Shown here piece after piece: positions 47,733-59,010 of a stretch of 64,000 bases of DNA (positions within the stretch are counted from its first letter, which is position 1; the number at the start of each line of letters is the position of its first letter). This DNA is from Polytrichum commune (lineage: Eukaryota > Streptophyta > Polytrichopsida > Polytrichales > Polytrichaceae): the NCBI GenBank assembly GCA_950295325.1, contig OX485803.1:19032001-19096000 (forward strand). The letters are read 5' to 3'. The position numbers and the translations under genes were made by a program. The notes under the pieces are model-generated. The model did no database searches, was not told the DNA's origin, and saw only the letters and a program-made list of their open reading frames with translations.

Positions 47733-48437
47733 TAAAGGCCTTCAAATGCTGCAACATATCCCACTCTCCCTCGGATTCTTTGACGCCAATGAGAGATTCA
47801 TAATCGCCACCCACCACACATCTCGTATGTGCATCCTTCTGCAAGAAAGAAAAGAAAAGAAAAGAATTAATAACGCTAGTCTTGTTATACCGGCATGAAT
47901 TTGAGCCCGATAACCCTTTGTTGATCACAGTGTCCCGTGATGCAGCATAGAGTGTTATGCCTCCTTTCCTTTTGCATATAATGATGTTCCACATCAATAT
48001 ATGATAGCAAGATGCAAAAAAAATTCATTAACATGCATGGGGTCAACTACAACATGGCAATTAGGGTTCTCTTCCACTATAACAAGTGCAAAAAAAAACA
48101 AGCAACAACAAGAACAACAACATAAGATGTACTCACCTAGAAAACTTTTGTAGAGAAGATAAATGGATTGTTCAAATTTTACAAACCTGCATCAATGTGT
48201 ACAAGCCAAATTCCATGGGGGTCGTGGACAATAGTTGGACCCATGCATGACCCAACCATCAATATTATATTCACTCTATAGAATTGGACCTTCAAAGTCT
48301 CAGACAACACACCAGCCCTTCTCATGTGACCAATACATGTTGATGGCATGACATCATTAACACCCCTACCTCCCATTCATTAAAACCTCTCGATCGAGTT
48401 GTCATCCATCATGTGTTGTGTGACATGCTCCTCATGC
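47733..48437. other. Intergenic, no gene recognised
   Basis: AT-rich with small A-rich runs. The minus-strand frame at 47701-47997 overlaps the H2 end and is not a gene. Confidence 0.4.
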
Positions 48438-48586
48438 CCCGATCACACCAAACTTTCCCATTCAGTTCCGGCCATGAAATTGTTGGGGATTATGTTGAGA
48501 AAGAAATGTTGGCCCATCACTTTTCACACTATTACAGCCGGAGATGCTGACGGATGGTGTTAGAACTGGCTGGTGTGATCAGCCCC
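48438..48586. mobile_element. Short TIR repeat family S1, copy
   Basis: Ends CCCCGATCACACCA and TGGTGTGATCAGCCCC are inverted. The interior matches 23295-23440 almost throughout. Confidence 0.8.
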
Positions 48587-48885
48587 TCACGGTCTAGCAT
48601 GTAATGGGAATTATATGCACTCATTGGTCCATATGATATGGCCACTCTGTTAATTAAGCAGTGTGCTAAAGCACATTACTTGCTCGCTCACTTGTTGTCC
48701 CCACCCCATATTCAACAATATGCATAAATACATCTAGGTGAAGAAATCTATGTGTTTCACCCTTGCATGCACCTCTTTCGCATGCAATTTGCATCATCAA
48801 CATTTATACCACCTATCTCTGTATCATTGCTAGGATTCACGTACTACAAGCATAAGATCAACATGTTTGATTTATCAACCTTAAC

Positions 48886-48888
<3 letters not shown>

Positions 48889-48925
<37 letters not shown>
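48889..48925. repeat. (AC)n microsatellite
   Basis: About eighteen AC units. Confidence 0.95.
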
Positions 48926-48926
<1 letters not shown>

Positions 48927-49052
48927 CCTAAGCAACATTACCTCCTTTTGTCCACAAGTGTATCCAAACACTCCAATACATAAACATGTATGAATGTCAG
49001 TTGCTTTGCAAACATCATCACCTTTTGATTGCCTATCCTCTATAGCACACAA

Positions 49053-49719
49053 CATAACATTGTTTAGTTCCATAACAATGTTATGTGGAATTGATAATGT
49101 TCAATAGAATATTATCAAATATTCCCACATTCCAATCAGAATGTGGGGAATACCCAAAAATATTCTATGGAATATTGTTAGTTCCACATAACACTATTGT
49201 GGATATGAATGTAGTCTAACCTTGATAATGTCACAGCATCCGTTTCACCAAAAAGTATGACATAAACAAGATGTGACATATTGGATAATGTCACATTCGG
49301 AAGATTTATGCATAATGTGATAATATCAAAGACATAGGTAGAAAAAAAAATTACAATGTTCAAAAGAAAATAACAAAGATGAGAATTCAATGTTTTAAAA
49401 TATAAAATCAAACTCAAAAGCTTAAATAACAAAGATAGCACATCATAATGTGTCATTGAGGAAAGGCGGGTGGAGATGCTGACGCCTTCCATAGAATTTA
49501 TTGTCCATCCGACCTTTTTTCATCCATATTACTTGTTATTATCACACTTACACTACAAATTTTGGGAAAAATAAATAAATTAATGACATTATCAAGGGTG
49601 ATAGGGATAATAACGAGGGCGTTTTACACTAGAAAATTTGGTTTCAAAGTTTTGGATGACAATATCAAGGTGCTCCATAAACAAGGGTGACATTATCGAG
49701 GTTGGACTATAATGTTATG
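49053..49719. mobile_element. Foldback MITE family F1, split by a nested element
   Basis: CATAACATTGTTTAGTTCCA starts the element. Its arms continue to GTGGATATGAA at about 49209 and resume at 49711 with AATGTTATG. The M1 short copy 49212-49709 lies between. Without the insert the right arm reads GAATAATGTTATG, as in the two intact copies. Confidence 0.8.
49212..49709. mobile_element. Tc1/mariner-type MITE (family M1, short copy)
   Basis: TAGTCTAACCTTGATAATGT and its inverse at the right end match the ends of the long M1 element. It is 498 bp. TA follows at 49710-49711, and TG precedes, read as a mutated TA. The interior matches the long copy on both sides of a deletion corresponding to about 35609-36101, joining GTGTCATTGAGG directly to AAAGGCGGGTGGAGATGC. 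Confidence 0.85.
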
Positions 49720-50319
49720 AACCTCTCAAACCCATCCTCATCAGTTTCCTACCACACCTTGCGGTTAGTGTGCTCATATAAAGAAAAATAGTATGTATAG
49801 AAGCCAATAACATCGTCTTGCCATATACTCAATTGCCATAGATGCTTCTTGCCTTGTTTTCTCACAAATCCTTTGAGCACACCCAAGTACCTTGCCAATG
49901 GATAGAGCCATCTACCCCCCACAAGTCCACATAGTTTGAGCTCGTCCACCAAGTGGATTTTAACATGTTCCATGGAGTAAAAAAGAACATGTTGCATACT
50001 TATTTCTAACATGCATATGGCCTTGGTAACAAACAACCTCAAACTCGGTATATCACATGGGCATGGGCCACCACCTTCTTCCATAGTCGATGGAAGCATT
50101 TACCGAGACGGATAAGAGTGGTTCATTGCAGAGGATACATTAGTGTGCAGGCACCCAGGGGGTGCACTTGTCATAACACATATGGGTATATGTGAGTGCA
50201 AAGAAGGGGTATCAATTTGAACTTCCCCATACTACGTATACACATGCTACACAATTTATAACACATAGTTATGTACAAGTATGGAGGGCCTCTAGAAAAT
50301 ATACAACATTTGTACTTGT
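49720..50319. other. Intergenic, no gene recognised
   Basis: The minus-strand frame 49749-50099 (116 codons) lacks any recognised domain; a decayed coding fragment is possible. Confidence 0.35.
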
Positions 50320-50932
50320 TTGATAGGGTTGTTTATTGAGGCCCATATATTTGGAAGTATGGAGGAGGATGAGGAGTGTGATTATGCTCACATATTGATT
50401 AATGACCCCAGTGCACAAGGTGATGACAAGGACAATTGTAGTGTTGGAAATGACAATTCAAACATGTGCAAGGATACTGTAATAGAGACGGAATTGGTGG
50501 AGTTGCAAGTTGAAAATGATTTGCATGAAGATGTGAAGTTGCAGAGTGAGCTTCAACATGCCTTGGATGTTCTAATTGATGAGCATGAAAATGTTGAAAT
50601 TCCCTTTCAATCTAAATGTAAAGTCCATTGTGACTTGTGTAAAGGTAGGGGAGTATGGAATTTTCAAAAGTGCACTTGTTAGTCAATTGAATGGCAATCC
50701 AACTTTACCTAAAGATCAATTGACTCGGAGTAAGGCTGGCATATTATATATGAAGCCTAAACTCCTTACCGCCGCAAATCATGATACAACGTTAAATCTT
50801 GGTTGTGATGGTGGAGTGTGTGTTTTGAACACACCTGAAGCTAGAATTGTCAAAAAAAGAAAACGTGGTAGACTCAAAAAATTAGCTCCAATCAAGGTTT
50901 GGTTTGCTGGGAGGGTTTATAAGATGCATTGA
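50320..50932 (+). pseudogene. Unrecognised ORF pair, probably one frameshifted gene remnant
   Basis: Frame one (50320-50682) encodes an acidic stretch (MEEDEECDYAHILIND, VENDLHEDVKLQSELQHALD) ending in a Cys-rich CKVHCDLCKGRG. The overlapping second frame continues open (50576-50932) through VGEYGIFKSALVSQLNGNPT, LPKDQLTRSKAGILY and a basic KKRKRGRLKKL, which resembles an AT-hook (RGR core). Composition changes smoothly across the overlap, so a single frameshift in one ancestral frame is likely. The combination of acidic region, Cys motif and AT-hook suggests a DNA-binding or transposon-derived protein, but I do not recognise the family. Confidence 0.4.
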
Positions 50933-51758
50933 AATTTTAGTTAGGTGTAGTGTAGGGATCCAATTGACTTGATCAACCATCTATCAAACATGGAGATTAG
51001 CTTATGTTGGTATAAAAAAGGAACCAACAATAAGTGGGGCGTATGATCTTACGGATCATTTGATGGTGGATTCGGAAACAATAATTGCATTAGCTTTTAT
51101 GACATATATTATAAACTTAGATACTTATGAGTTACATCCGGGGGATGAAAAAGTCTTCAACGGCTTTATTAATGAAAGCTAGGATTTTACTTTATACATA
51201 TGGTAGGGGTTCATTATTATTCAAAAGCTTTTTTGTATACTTATGTTAATGACTAGAAATGAATGTAAATTTTTAACGTATATATATAGATATTTTATCT
51301 TGTTATTTTATCGTTGTATTTTATGTGTTTTCTTGATTTTACACAAAAGAAAACTTGTATGTAGGAAGTTTTTAGAGTATGTTACCAATGGTTCTTGATT
51401 TTTCATGAAAGACGCACCCCCACCCCAGGACATTGTAAAAGGCTTATCATTTGAAAATGTCTCATGGATACAATATGGATTTCTTTATTTGTGCTACTAT
51501 TAGACATGATTTTCCTATGCATAAGAATAGCATGTCATTTACATTTGCAAGGGAAAAAACTATCCTATATGTAAAAACCCATCGTTTGTGTCAATATTCC
51601 TTATTATTAGCTACAATACAAAAAATGTGGTATGTGTAACTTTGACAACCCATTTGACATGAATAAAAATTGGCTTCATCATGGTGGAGAGGGATGAACC
51701 CCTCAAGCCCTTTACCCTACCCCCAAGAAATGTCCGGTTCCATCGGATTACCCTTGAA
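50933..51758. other. Intergenic, AT-rich, no gene recognised
   Basis: This may contain the 3' remainder of the 50.3 kb remnant (about 50940-51185 reads partly open in mixed frames). Beyond that nothing is seen. Confidence 0.35.
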
Positions 51759-52402
51759 CCCCCAACTAGTGTGTATGTTTGACAATGTCATTTGTTATCC
51801 AACTTCAAATTCAAAGTGTCAAATGAAGTTTTCAAAAAGAAAAAGGAATGTTAATTGACATCTCCATTCTCTTCTAAAATGTCACCTCAATGTCACATGC
51901 CTACTAGTACATGTCATTTCAATTCCTAATGTGTTGATTGACACATGCTTTTTTCTTCACAAGTCACACTACATGTCAACTTCTAAATCGTGTGTGTTAA
52001 TTGACGTGCACTTTTGTGTCTGCAAGTTTTTACGTGTCAAATGTCAAAAACTTGCAAAACTTTGTCCAAAATACACACTGCCCCCAACCAATGTGTATGT
52101 TTGACACATTTCATTTGACATTCAACTTCAAATCCAAAGTGTCACGTGATGTTTTCCAAAACAAAAATGAATGTCAATTGACATCCGCATATTCTTCTAA
52201 AATGTCACCTCAATGTCACATCCTTAGTAGTACATGTCATTTCAATTTGTAAAGTGTCAATTGATGTGTGGGTTTTTTCTTCACAAGTCACACTACATGT
52301 CATCTAAAGTATGCGTGTCAATTGACTTGCATTTTATTTTTGTGTGAGTCTTTGCGTGTCAAATATCAAATACTTGCAAAAACTTTGTAAAAAATACACA
52401 CT
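51759..52402. repeat. 322-bp tandem duplication
   Basis: CCCCCAACTAGTGTGTATG at 51759 and CCCCCAACCAATGTGTATG at 52081 begin two copies, and CCCCCAACCACC at 52403 begins a third that stops after a few bases. Each copy contains CAACTTCAAATYCAAAGTGTC, TCTTCTAAAATGTCACCTCA and CTTCACAAGTCACACTACAT. Within each unit there are many short GTCA/TGAC motifs spaced irregularly. Confidence 0.85.
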
Positions 52403-52959
52403 GCCCCCAACCACCTTGTCAAGGAGAGAGAGACACCCAAAATAGCATCTTGTGCACTTAGGGGTTAATGTTGACCCATAAAGGTTTAAGTAAATGTGGA
52501 TATACAAATTTCACATTATGATATACATATGCTAAAATTGGTGAATTGGTTCATTATGCTTGTTTGAGGTGTATTTGGTAGCATTGGAACTTCCTCAAGT
52601 ACTTAGCGTGCACCATGGTGATTTTAGGGTTTAGGTTTCTAATTTGATGATAATGTTGAATCTAAGTAATTATAAGCAATCTTTAATAATCGAATATAAG
52701 CAAACCGGACTCTAGTGTACTCTAGTGGAGACAAGTGCAATGCAATTCTATGATGGGCATATTATCTTATAATTAAAGAAGGGTCTTGTATCCATTTCTG
52801 TCTTCCAATATGGGTTATTGATTGAAGGATCCATTGCAACTAGAGAGAGAGACAACGCCAACTTTGGGTTGTTGGCATAAATGAGGAATGCTTCACCTTG
52901 ATCATAGCTGTTACACAATTATTAAAATCATCAAAGCATTATACATTTTATGGTATTTA
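52403..52959. other. Intergenic, no gene recognised
   Basis: AT-rich, without features. Confidence 0.35.
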
Positions 52960-53458
52960 GTGTCACATACACTATTTACGAAGGGCCTAAACTAGAGGCC
53001 TTGTGTCACGTCCGCGAATTGTCAAAATGATAGTATTTGTCAACATAAGTGACTATTAAAGTGAAGATTCAATTACATTATGGCATTTAGTGCATTGCAT
53101 TGGGATACTTGAGATGATAGTTTTGGGTTTTAGTATGCAAGGGGAAGATATTCTTGAGCATACAAATGGCAAGTGTCATGTGTTGACATTTTTGTATGGA
53201 AGAGGAAGATTTTCTCAAGCATAGCAATGCCAAGTGTCAATTCTATACACTTTGGTGAACTTGTAAACCATTATGTAACATAAGGATGCACCTCATAACA
53301 TTGTTGAACATACTCATGCCAAGATACGAGTAAGCGCACTTGAACGCCAAGTGTCATGATGTGACACTTATGATGAAGTTGTTAATCATCAGTGTAACTT
53401 AGGATACATCTCAAAATAGGGTAAGTGACACTATTACGCAGGTGACACTAAATACAAC
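52960..53458. mobile_element. Possible TIR element with GTATTTAGTGTCAC ends
   Basis: GGTATTTAGTGTCACATACAC at the left and GGTGACACTAAATACAAC at the right are inverted, about 500 bp apart. The outer 14 bp equal the outer TIR of the MITE at 45138-45345. The interior (AAGTGTCATGTGTTGAC, GCCAAGTGTCA repeated) is internally repetitive and non-coding. Confidence 0.5.
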
Positions 53459-55314
53459 AAAATATTTATAATATGATTTTAAGGATTGAAAATTGAATTC
53501 AATGGATCAAATGAAGCGAATCGAACAACTTGGGGTTTGCTTACAACAAGGGTACTTTATGCTAGGGGTTCTCGTTGTCATTAGAGCTCAACTCATCAAC
53601 TATAACTACGTTTCTTTTGTCTCCACTTGTAGTTCCCAAAGTTATGTTGGTGGTCAGGGTCGATCTTCAAATGCCAATATCTTTATTGGTCTAACACTTG
53701 ACCACGTTTTAAAGCGACCATCCTTGTTAGCCTTTGGCATTGGACCCTAAGGCTAAAGCCCTATGCCTCCATCTTCAACTTTCTCCCCAACCCTTTGCCT
53801 TGTGGCTCTCTATAAAGTGGTGTTGCAGCGCAACCACATCTATGAAATATTGGCTAATAAGCATTCAAAGCCCATGCAAAGTGATGGGGTTGAGCAAGTA
53901 TTTATAGTTGTGGTTGCAATCAATGTTTAAGGTTTTCTTGTCTCTCCCTTAAAACACAACCAATGAAAATACATACAATTACAAGACAATCCTTTTCCCC
54001 CGCAAGTGTCAACAACATAACAATACTCAGTTGAGTATGTACGTTGGGTGGGGCTGGGAATAAGCTAAATTGTAATCGGAATACTACTTTGTTTATTCTC
54101 GCAGTAAAGCACTGCACTAGTAGATTCATGTTGAAAACCTTGGGTGAAGTAGTGTATTGATATTATTATAATGGAACACATGTTATGAAACAAATTGCTT
54201 TGTTAGCCACAAACAAAACACCATAAGTGCACATTGTTAACGTCCGCAGTTGTTCACGCCTATAAATACAGCTACACTAAATGTTTTATTTGGTATGTCA
54301 TGTTGATTAGTATGGTCTTAATCAAGTTCAACAACCCCTACTAAGGTAGAAGTGTCCAGTTCTGTTGGTGGTCCAACTTTAACACCTATTTTTTTACCAT
54401 GAAGAAGTTACATCAAAATGAAACCTAACGACATTAATTTAAGGTCTAAAAAATGCAACTCATTGGTTGAGACGGACATCACACAACTGCATAACTCCTT
54501 CAGAGTAAACGTCAAAGCTCCATAATAATCTACATTGAATATGCTCATTAATGTGACATATTATTGTGTACACTTGTGGTTCCAAGTTACTAAGATAAAA
54601 GTGAATTTAACCTACTGAAACATGGAGTTGTGCAAACTTGTCTAGGACTATAGAAGTTAGGGTGCTATGCAATAATCTATTTCCTATAGTAACTACGGTC
54701 CAATATTGCAATCAAAATCTAATAAAGTATAAAATGTTGGATGTGTATGAAAACTTGGGAAATTAGTGTTGGTTACAATAATGAGCCTATCTAGGGACCT
54801 CCATAATAGAGAAAGTTACTACAAACGTGAAAGCTATGGTTTAAAGCAAGTTGTGTTTGGGTCCCCCAAGCCCTAACTTATAATCCGGTTAATTGTGGCC
54901 GCAAAAATATGGTGGTGCCACCGGGGGCTTGAAAATGCAGGGCTTCTCGACCAGAGAAGTTTGATGGGAAAAAGAAGAGTTATTTTCACACTACAATTCC
55001 AAGTGGAAGTCATTGTAGTGACTTCAAGGTAGATGGATCTTAAATGGTTACGTAGTCCAATTAGGGTGAGTTTCCATGTAGGCCGCTTGCCCACCGGATT
55101 TTAGTGGGATGTAGAGGGATGCCCACTTGCTCAAATGTAGAGGGAATTTGATGGGCTAGGGTTCATATGTGCCGAATAGCTACTCCCATATTCTCGAATA
55201 TGGGTCCACCTACTAACCTCCTCCTCCTCCTCTCAAAAGTGGTCTTCATTCCATTGGTGATTGACACTTGTAGGTTTAAGATTCTTTAGTGAACGCATGA
55301 AAGTCTAGCGGTCC
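53459..55314. other. Intergenic, no gene recognised
   Basis: Short frames only, for example 53493-53750 (+), without recognised domains. Confidence 0.35.
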
Positions 55315-56286
55315 GTGTCCATGGCCCTCCACATTCTAGTGGACCACCAAAATGTGGTTGGATGGCAGCTTGTGATTAACTACATGCGAACACCTTCAAC
55401 ACACTATGACATTGTGGAGGTGAATTGGAATTTGTCCCCATGGAACATGCGAACGAGGTTTATGGATAGAAGGCGCATATTAGGGGTTGTCACACCTCCT
55501 TGGAGAATGGAGAATGGGAGAATGGGAGAATGGGAGAATGGAGAATGGAGAATGAGGAGCCAATAGGATAGCTTCTCCATGGAGAAAGGTGTGACACCCC
55601 TTTGTGGCCCGTGGAGAATGGAGAATGGAGAATGGAGAATAGGAATTACCTTTTCAGCCCGCATGTGGTAAGAATTTGTGCTCTATTCACACGCTCTATT
55701 CACACGCTTCAAAAAGAAGCGACCCCAAGTGAAAAACAGTAAAACCTTCGCACAAGAAGTTTTCTCCATTCTCCATTCTTCGAGAATGGGCCCTCCACCA
55801 TTCAAGGAGAGCGTGCCACGTCCCCATTCTCCATTCTATGAGAATGGGAAGAAAGAGGTGTGACAACCCCTATTAAGAAGTTGACTAATCTTGCAAGGGT
55901 CAACAATGAACAACAAGGCTCATTAGTGTCGGCTATAATTGAAGGTGCAGATGGAAACTCATAGGGGCCAAAGACAACCACCATCAACAAATTTGGAGCC
56001 AATTTGGGATGATTACAACAAGGTCATTAGGAGGAACCGGATCTTGGAGGATGGCTGCATGGACACAATCACAACCACCCTCATGTATGCAATGCGCAAG
56101 AGGGCCTTGATGAATGACTTTGATAAACTTAGGGTCCTTGCAAATAATGGAATGGTCGTCAACTTCTATTCACCTCATGGCCGCCCGTGGATTTCATGTA
56201 CCCTGAGGGGCTTCCAATCAATGATGAATATGACCCTAAGATGTGTGATTAGAATGTGGGACCTGAAGATGAATTTTAGTGGGTGA
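55315..56286 (+). pseudogene. Decayed coding fragment interrupted by a TIR insertion
   Basis: An open frame (55315-55482, with ILVDHQNVVGWQLVINYM) runs into the TIR element 55483-55870. Beyond it, an open stretch at about 55878-55963 (KLTNLARVNNEQQ, LVSAIIEGADGN) shifts frame and continues to 56286 through PPSTNLEPIWDDYNKVIRRN and KRALMNDFDKLRVLANN. Frameshift and insertion make it non-functional. The protein family is not recognised. Confidence 0.4.
55483..55870. mobile_element. TIR element built of GAGAATGG minisatellite
   Basis: GGGGTTGTCACACCTC is inverted at the right end (GAGGTGTGACAACCCC). TA flanks both ends (55481-55482 and 55871-55872). The 388-bp interior is dominated by GGAGAATGGAGAATGG repeats on the left and their inverse (CCATTCTCCATTC) on the right, plus an internal GGTGTGACACCCC copy of the end sequence at about 55588-55600. 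Confidence 0.8.
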
Positions 56287-57600
56287 CCACGGTATCATCT
56301 CACATCGTGATACCTCTAGCCACATTGGCCTTGTTGTGGGCATGCTTGTGGCATATGCACTAAACCTTGGGAACCCGAAGGCATGTCGATCATTGGATGT
56401 TGCGATCATATGGTCCATCCGAATTGCTTGTTGCCTCACATGATGCAAACACGTTGTTGTCCTTCATCCAAAGCTCCTCTACATAATAAGCTATACAAAC
56501 AATTCAGTGTGCAATGAAGAAAGCCATCAAATTTGGAGTACAATATCACCCCACAGTGTATTGTCCGCACAATATGGCAAACCTCTTGTTTATAGATGGC
56601 ATGTACGACATTGTGTCAAGGATCTCCAAGGTTGTCCGATGAATCTCACAATTGAGTACATTATAAGGGCAACGCATGAGTTTTACCTTGGGCCTACACC
56701 TAAATCATGTGGTGTGAGAGCATTTTAAGAGTTATGGGAGGCCATGTTGACAATACAGGGGAGTTTGTCAAAGGCTCACAGTCCCAAGGTTACATTTATG
56801 ACTCAAACAATAACGTGACCATGGGGGTATCACCATGTGAACCCGTTCCAAGCGAGATGATGACTTGGAATTGGAACACATCTTGGACGTTCCAAATTTT
56901 GAGCATGACGAAGAAAGGAAAGAATGCATCACTCAAGATGTGTTGTTCAACGACAAAGATATTCATGTCAAGTTGAATGATTAAAAATAAGTCAACGGCC
57001 TTAGGGACATTTGAAACAAACCCAATAGCCCCAACATGAAGACGTACTCCATCATTCCAATTTATGGGGTTGGCCATTGGGAACCTCATTTGCATTTATT
57101 CTGAAACGGCTAGGGAGGCAACAACTGCGAAGTTGTGGGCCCCCAATGAAAGTAGGCGCGAAGCAAGATGCCAAACCCTTCAAGCACAAAATTTGAATAG
57201 TGTGAGCTTTAGTCGCAACCCTCCTAGACCCTTTGATACCAATTTTAAATTTGATTAGCTTTTGAATACATAGTACCAAGTTAGGCCTAGGATTATGATG
57301 CATTATATTTGATTCAATCGTACGTAGTGTGGGAATTGCAATTTTCCATAATTTATAATCAATTTTGTGTTCACTATCACTTTTGAAATTTATGCCATTT
57401 TTTTGCCACTCGCTATGATTGGTTTTAGAGTTGGGTCTACAAACATGTAATGACTTCATGAACTTCAACTTCAAATGCATGAGAGTTTGCGTTTGGATCA
57501 TGCTAGTATTAAAATGATGTGGATGTGACAAGTCAGTATGAGGACCTTCGATAACTATTGACATATTTGTCCAAGTAATAAAACTCTTGATGAAATTTTC
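56287..57600. other. Possible further remains of the decayed coding region
   Basis: Short frames (56507-56728, 56707-56976 and a minus-strand frame at 57052-57564) alternate without a coherent protein. The plus-strand pieces may continue the remnant at 55315-56286. No family recognised. Confidence 0.3.
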
Positions 57601-57689
57601 ATATTTGCATCCATTGTATACTTGTAATCATATATATACTATATATTATCTATATACCAATGTACGTGATGCCCTTCCAATATACTCAT

Positions 57690-57910
57690 ATCAAGCCCTT
57701 TTCAACTTAAATGTTTCTTTGCACCCTCAATAGACTCAAAGACCTTCAATACTCTCAAATGTGTCCAATTTCACTCAACCAAACCCAAATTCTAGTTCTC
57801 TCCAATCCAAATGGCCTTAATACTCTCAAATATGAATAGTTGCACTCAAACAACCCCAAATGAGGTCCTCCTACTCTCAAATGACCTTAATACCCTCAAA
57901 TCACCTCAAC
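57690..57910. repeat. Degenerate short repeat (ACTCTCAAATG)
   Basis: ACTCTCAAATGTGTCC, ACTCTCAAATATGAAT, ACTCTCAAATGACC, ACCCTCAAATCACC and related CCTTAATAC/CCTTCAATAC phrases recur about every 40-70 bases. Confidence 0.6.
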
Positions 57911-59010
57911 TTATAATCGTGGAGGAATTGATTAACAAGATGCACCATTAGTTGCACTTAGAGGTGCAAAAGACCGTGGACTCCCAAAACTAGTAATGTT
58001 TTTTCTTTCTACATTCCTAACCCTCGGCATGTTGGAAGTTGAAAAGGGGGCCAAGCAATACTATTGCCTATAAAATATATAGTAATTGGTTGTGAAAAGA
58101 GCTTTGACCCTTAGATGATGAACCATCAGTAAGTATCAAATTTCAACCCATGTGTTGTTACTCAGTTTTAGGCATCAACAAATCAATGTTATTCTAATTT
58201 TTATGACACATATAACTAGATAATAAACTTAAATAGTAACAACAAACTAAAAAAATAATATATATTTTAAAAGAAGCTTAGGTGTTGAAATGAATGGATT
58301 GTATAAATGAACCAATGCTATGGCCCTGGTTGAGTTGTGGTTTAATCGATTGTGATCAGTATTGAGGTAAAGACAATGGCTTGACAATATGATTAAATTA
58401 AGAATTAATTAAGGAATAATCTTGTAATAAGTATCTCATTTTTGTAAGATAGTCTTAATTAATTCTTAATTAAGACAGTCTTGCAATGCATTGCACAAGG
58501 TCCAATTAAAATGAACTCACTACTAGATTATTGCTTGGGTAAATAATGTGAGGTTGATTGACTGTCACAAATGCATACACTATGGTTGAGAGGCTTCTAA
58601 ACCCTTATGCTTAAGTGTATGAATTGTCAACCCAAAATCCTAAATAACCCAAAACAAACCTAACATTGTTCTAATAAAATTCATTTGAGACACCTAGATG
58701 GTACAAAAGATTATATTTTAAGTCTTCCTTGAGTGTTTCCCTAGGTATTGTTTTTTTCCAAAATTTGAACTACACCATCATAAATTGGTATGTGCACAAT
58801 GATGAGTATGTCATCAAATGAAACTTATCTGGCAAGTGCCGAAAGAACAAGCGGCCAATGAAAGAAGAAGTCACTCGAGGAAGCCATTTAATACTCAATG
58901 GATGTACCCGTATTTACTAAGGATCAAAGTATTGCATATTTTCATTGTTTGATGAAGAATAAGGTCCAAAATGTAGTTTTCCATCTCAAGTAGTTGGGTG
59001 ATAATGTTCT
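57911..59010. other. Intergenic, no gene recognised
   Basis: AT-rich. Includes a palindrome GTCTTAATTAATTCTTAATTAAGAC at about 58452-58476 (11-bp arms, 3-base loop). Confidence 0.4.

Noticed and set aside
56400-56460. Zinc-finger-like CC-x2-H-x4-C in a mixed-frame translation
   Set aside because: The frame is short, broken by stops on both sides and does not fit a known finger spacing.
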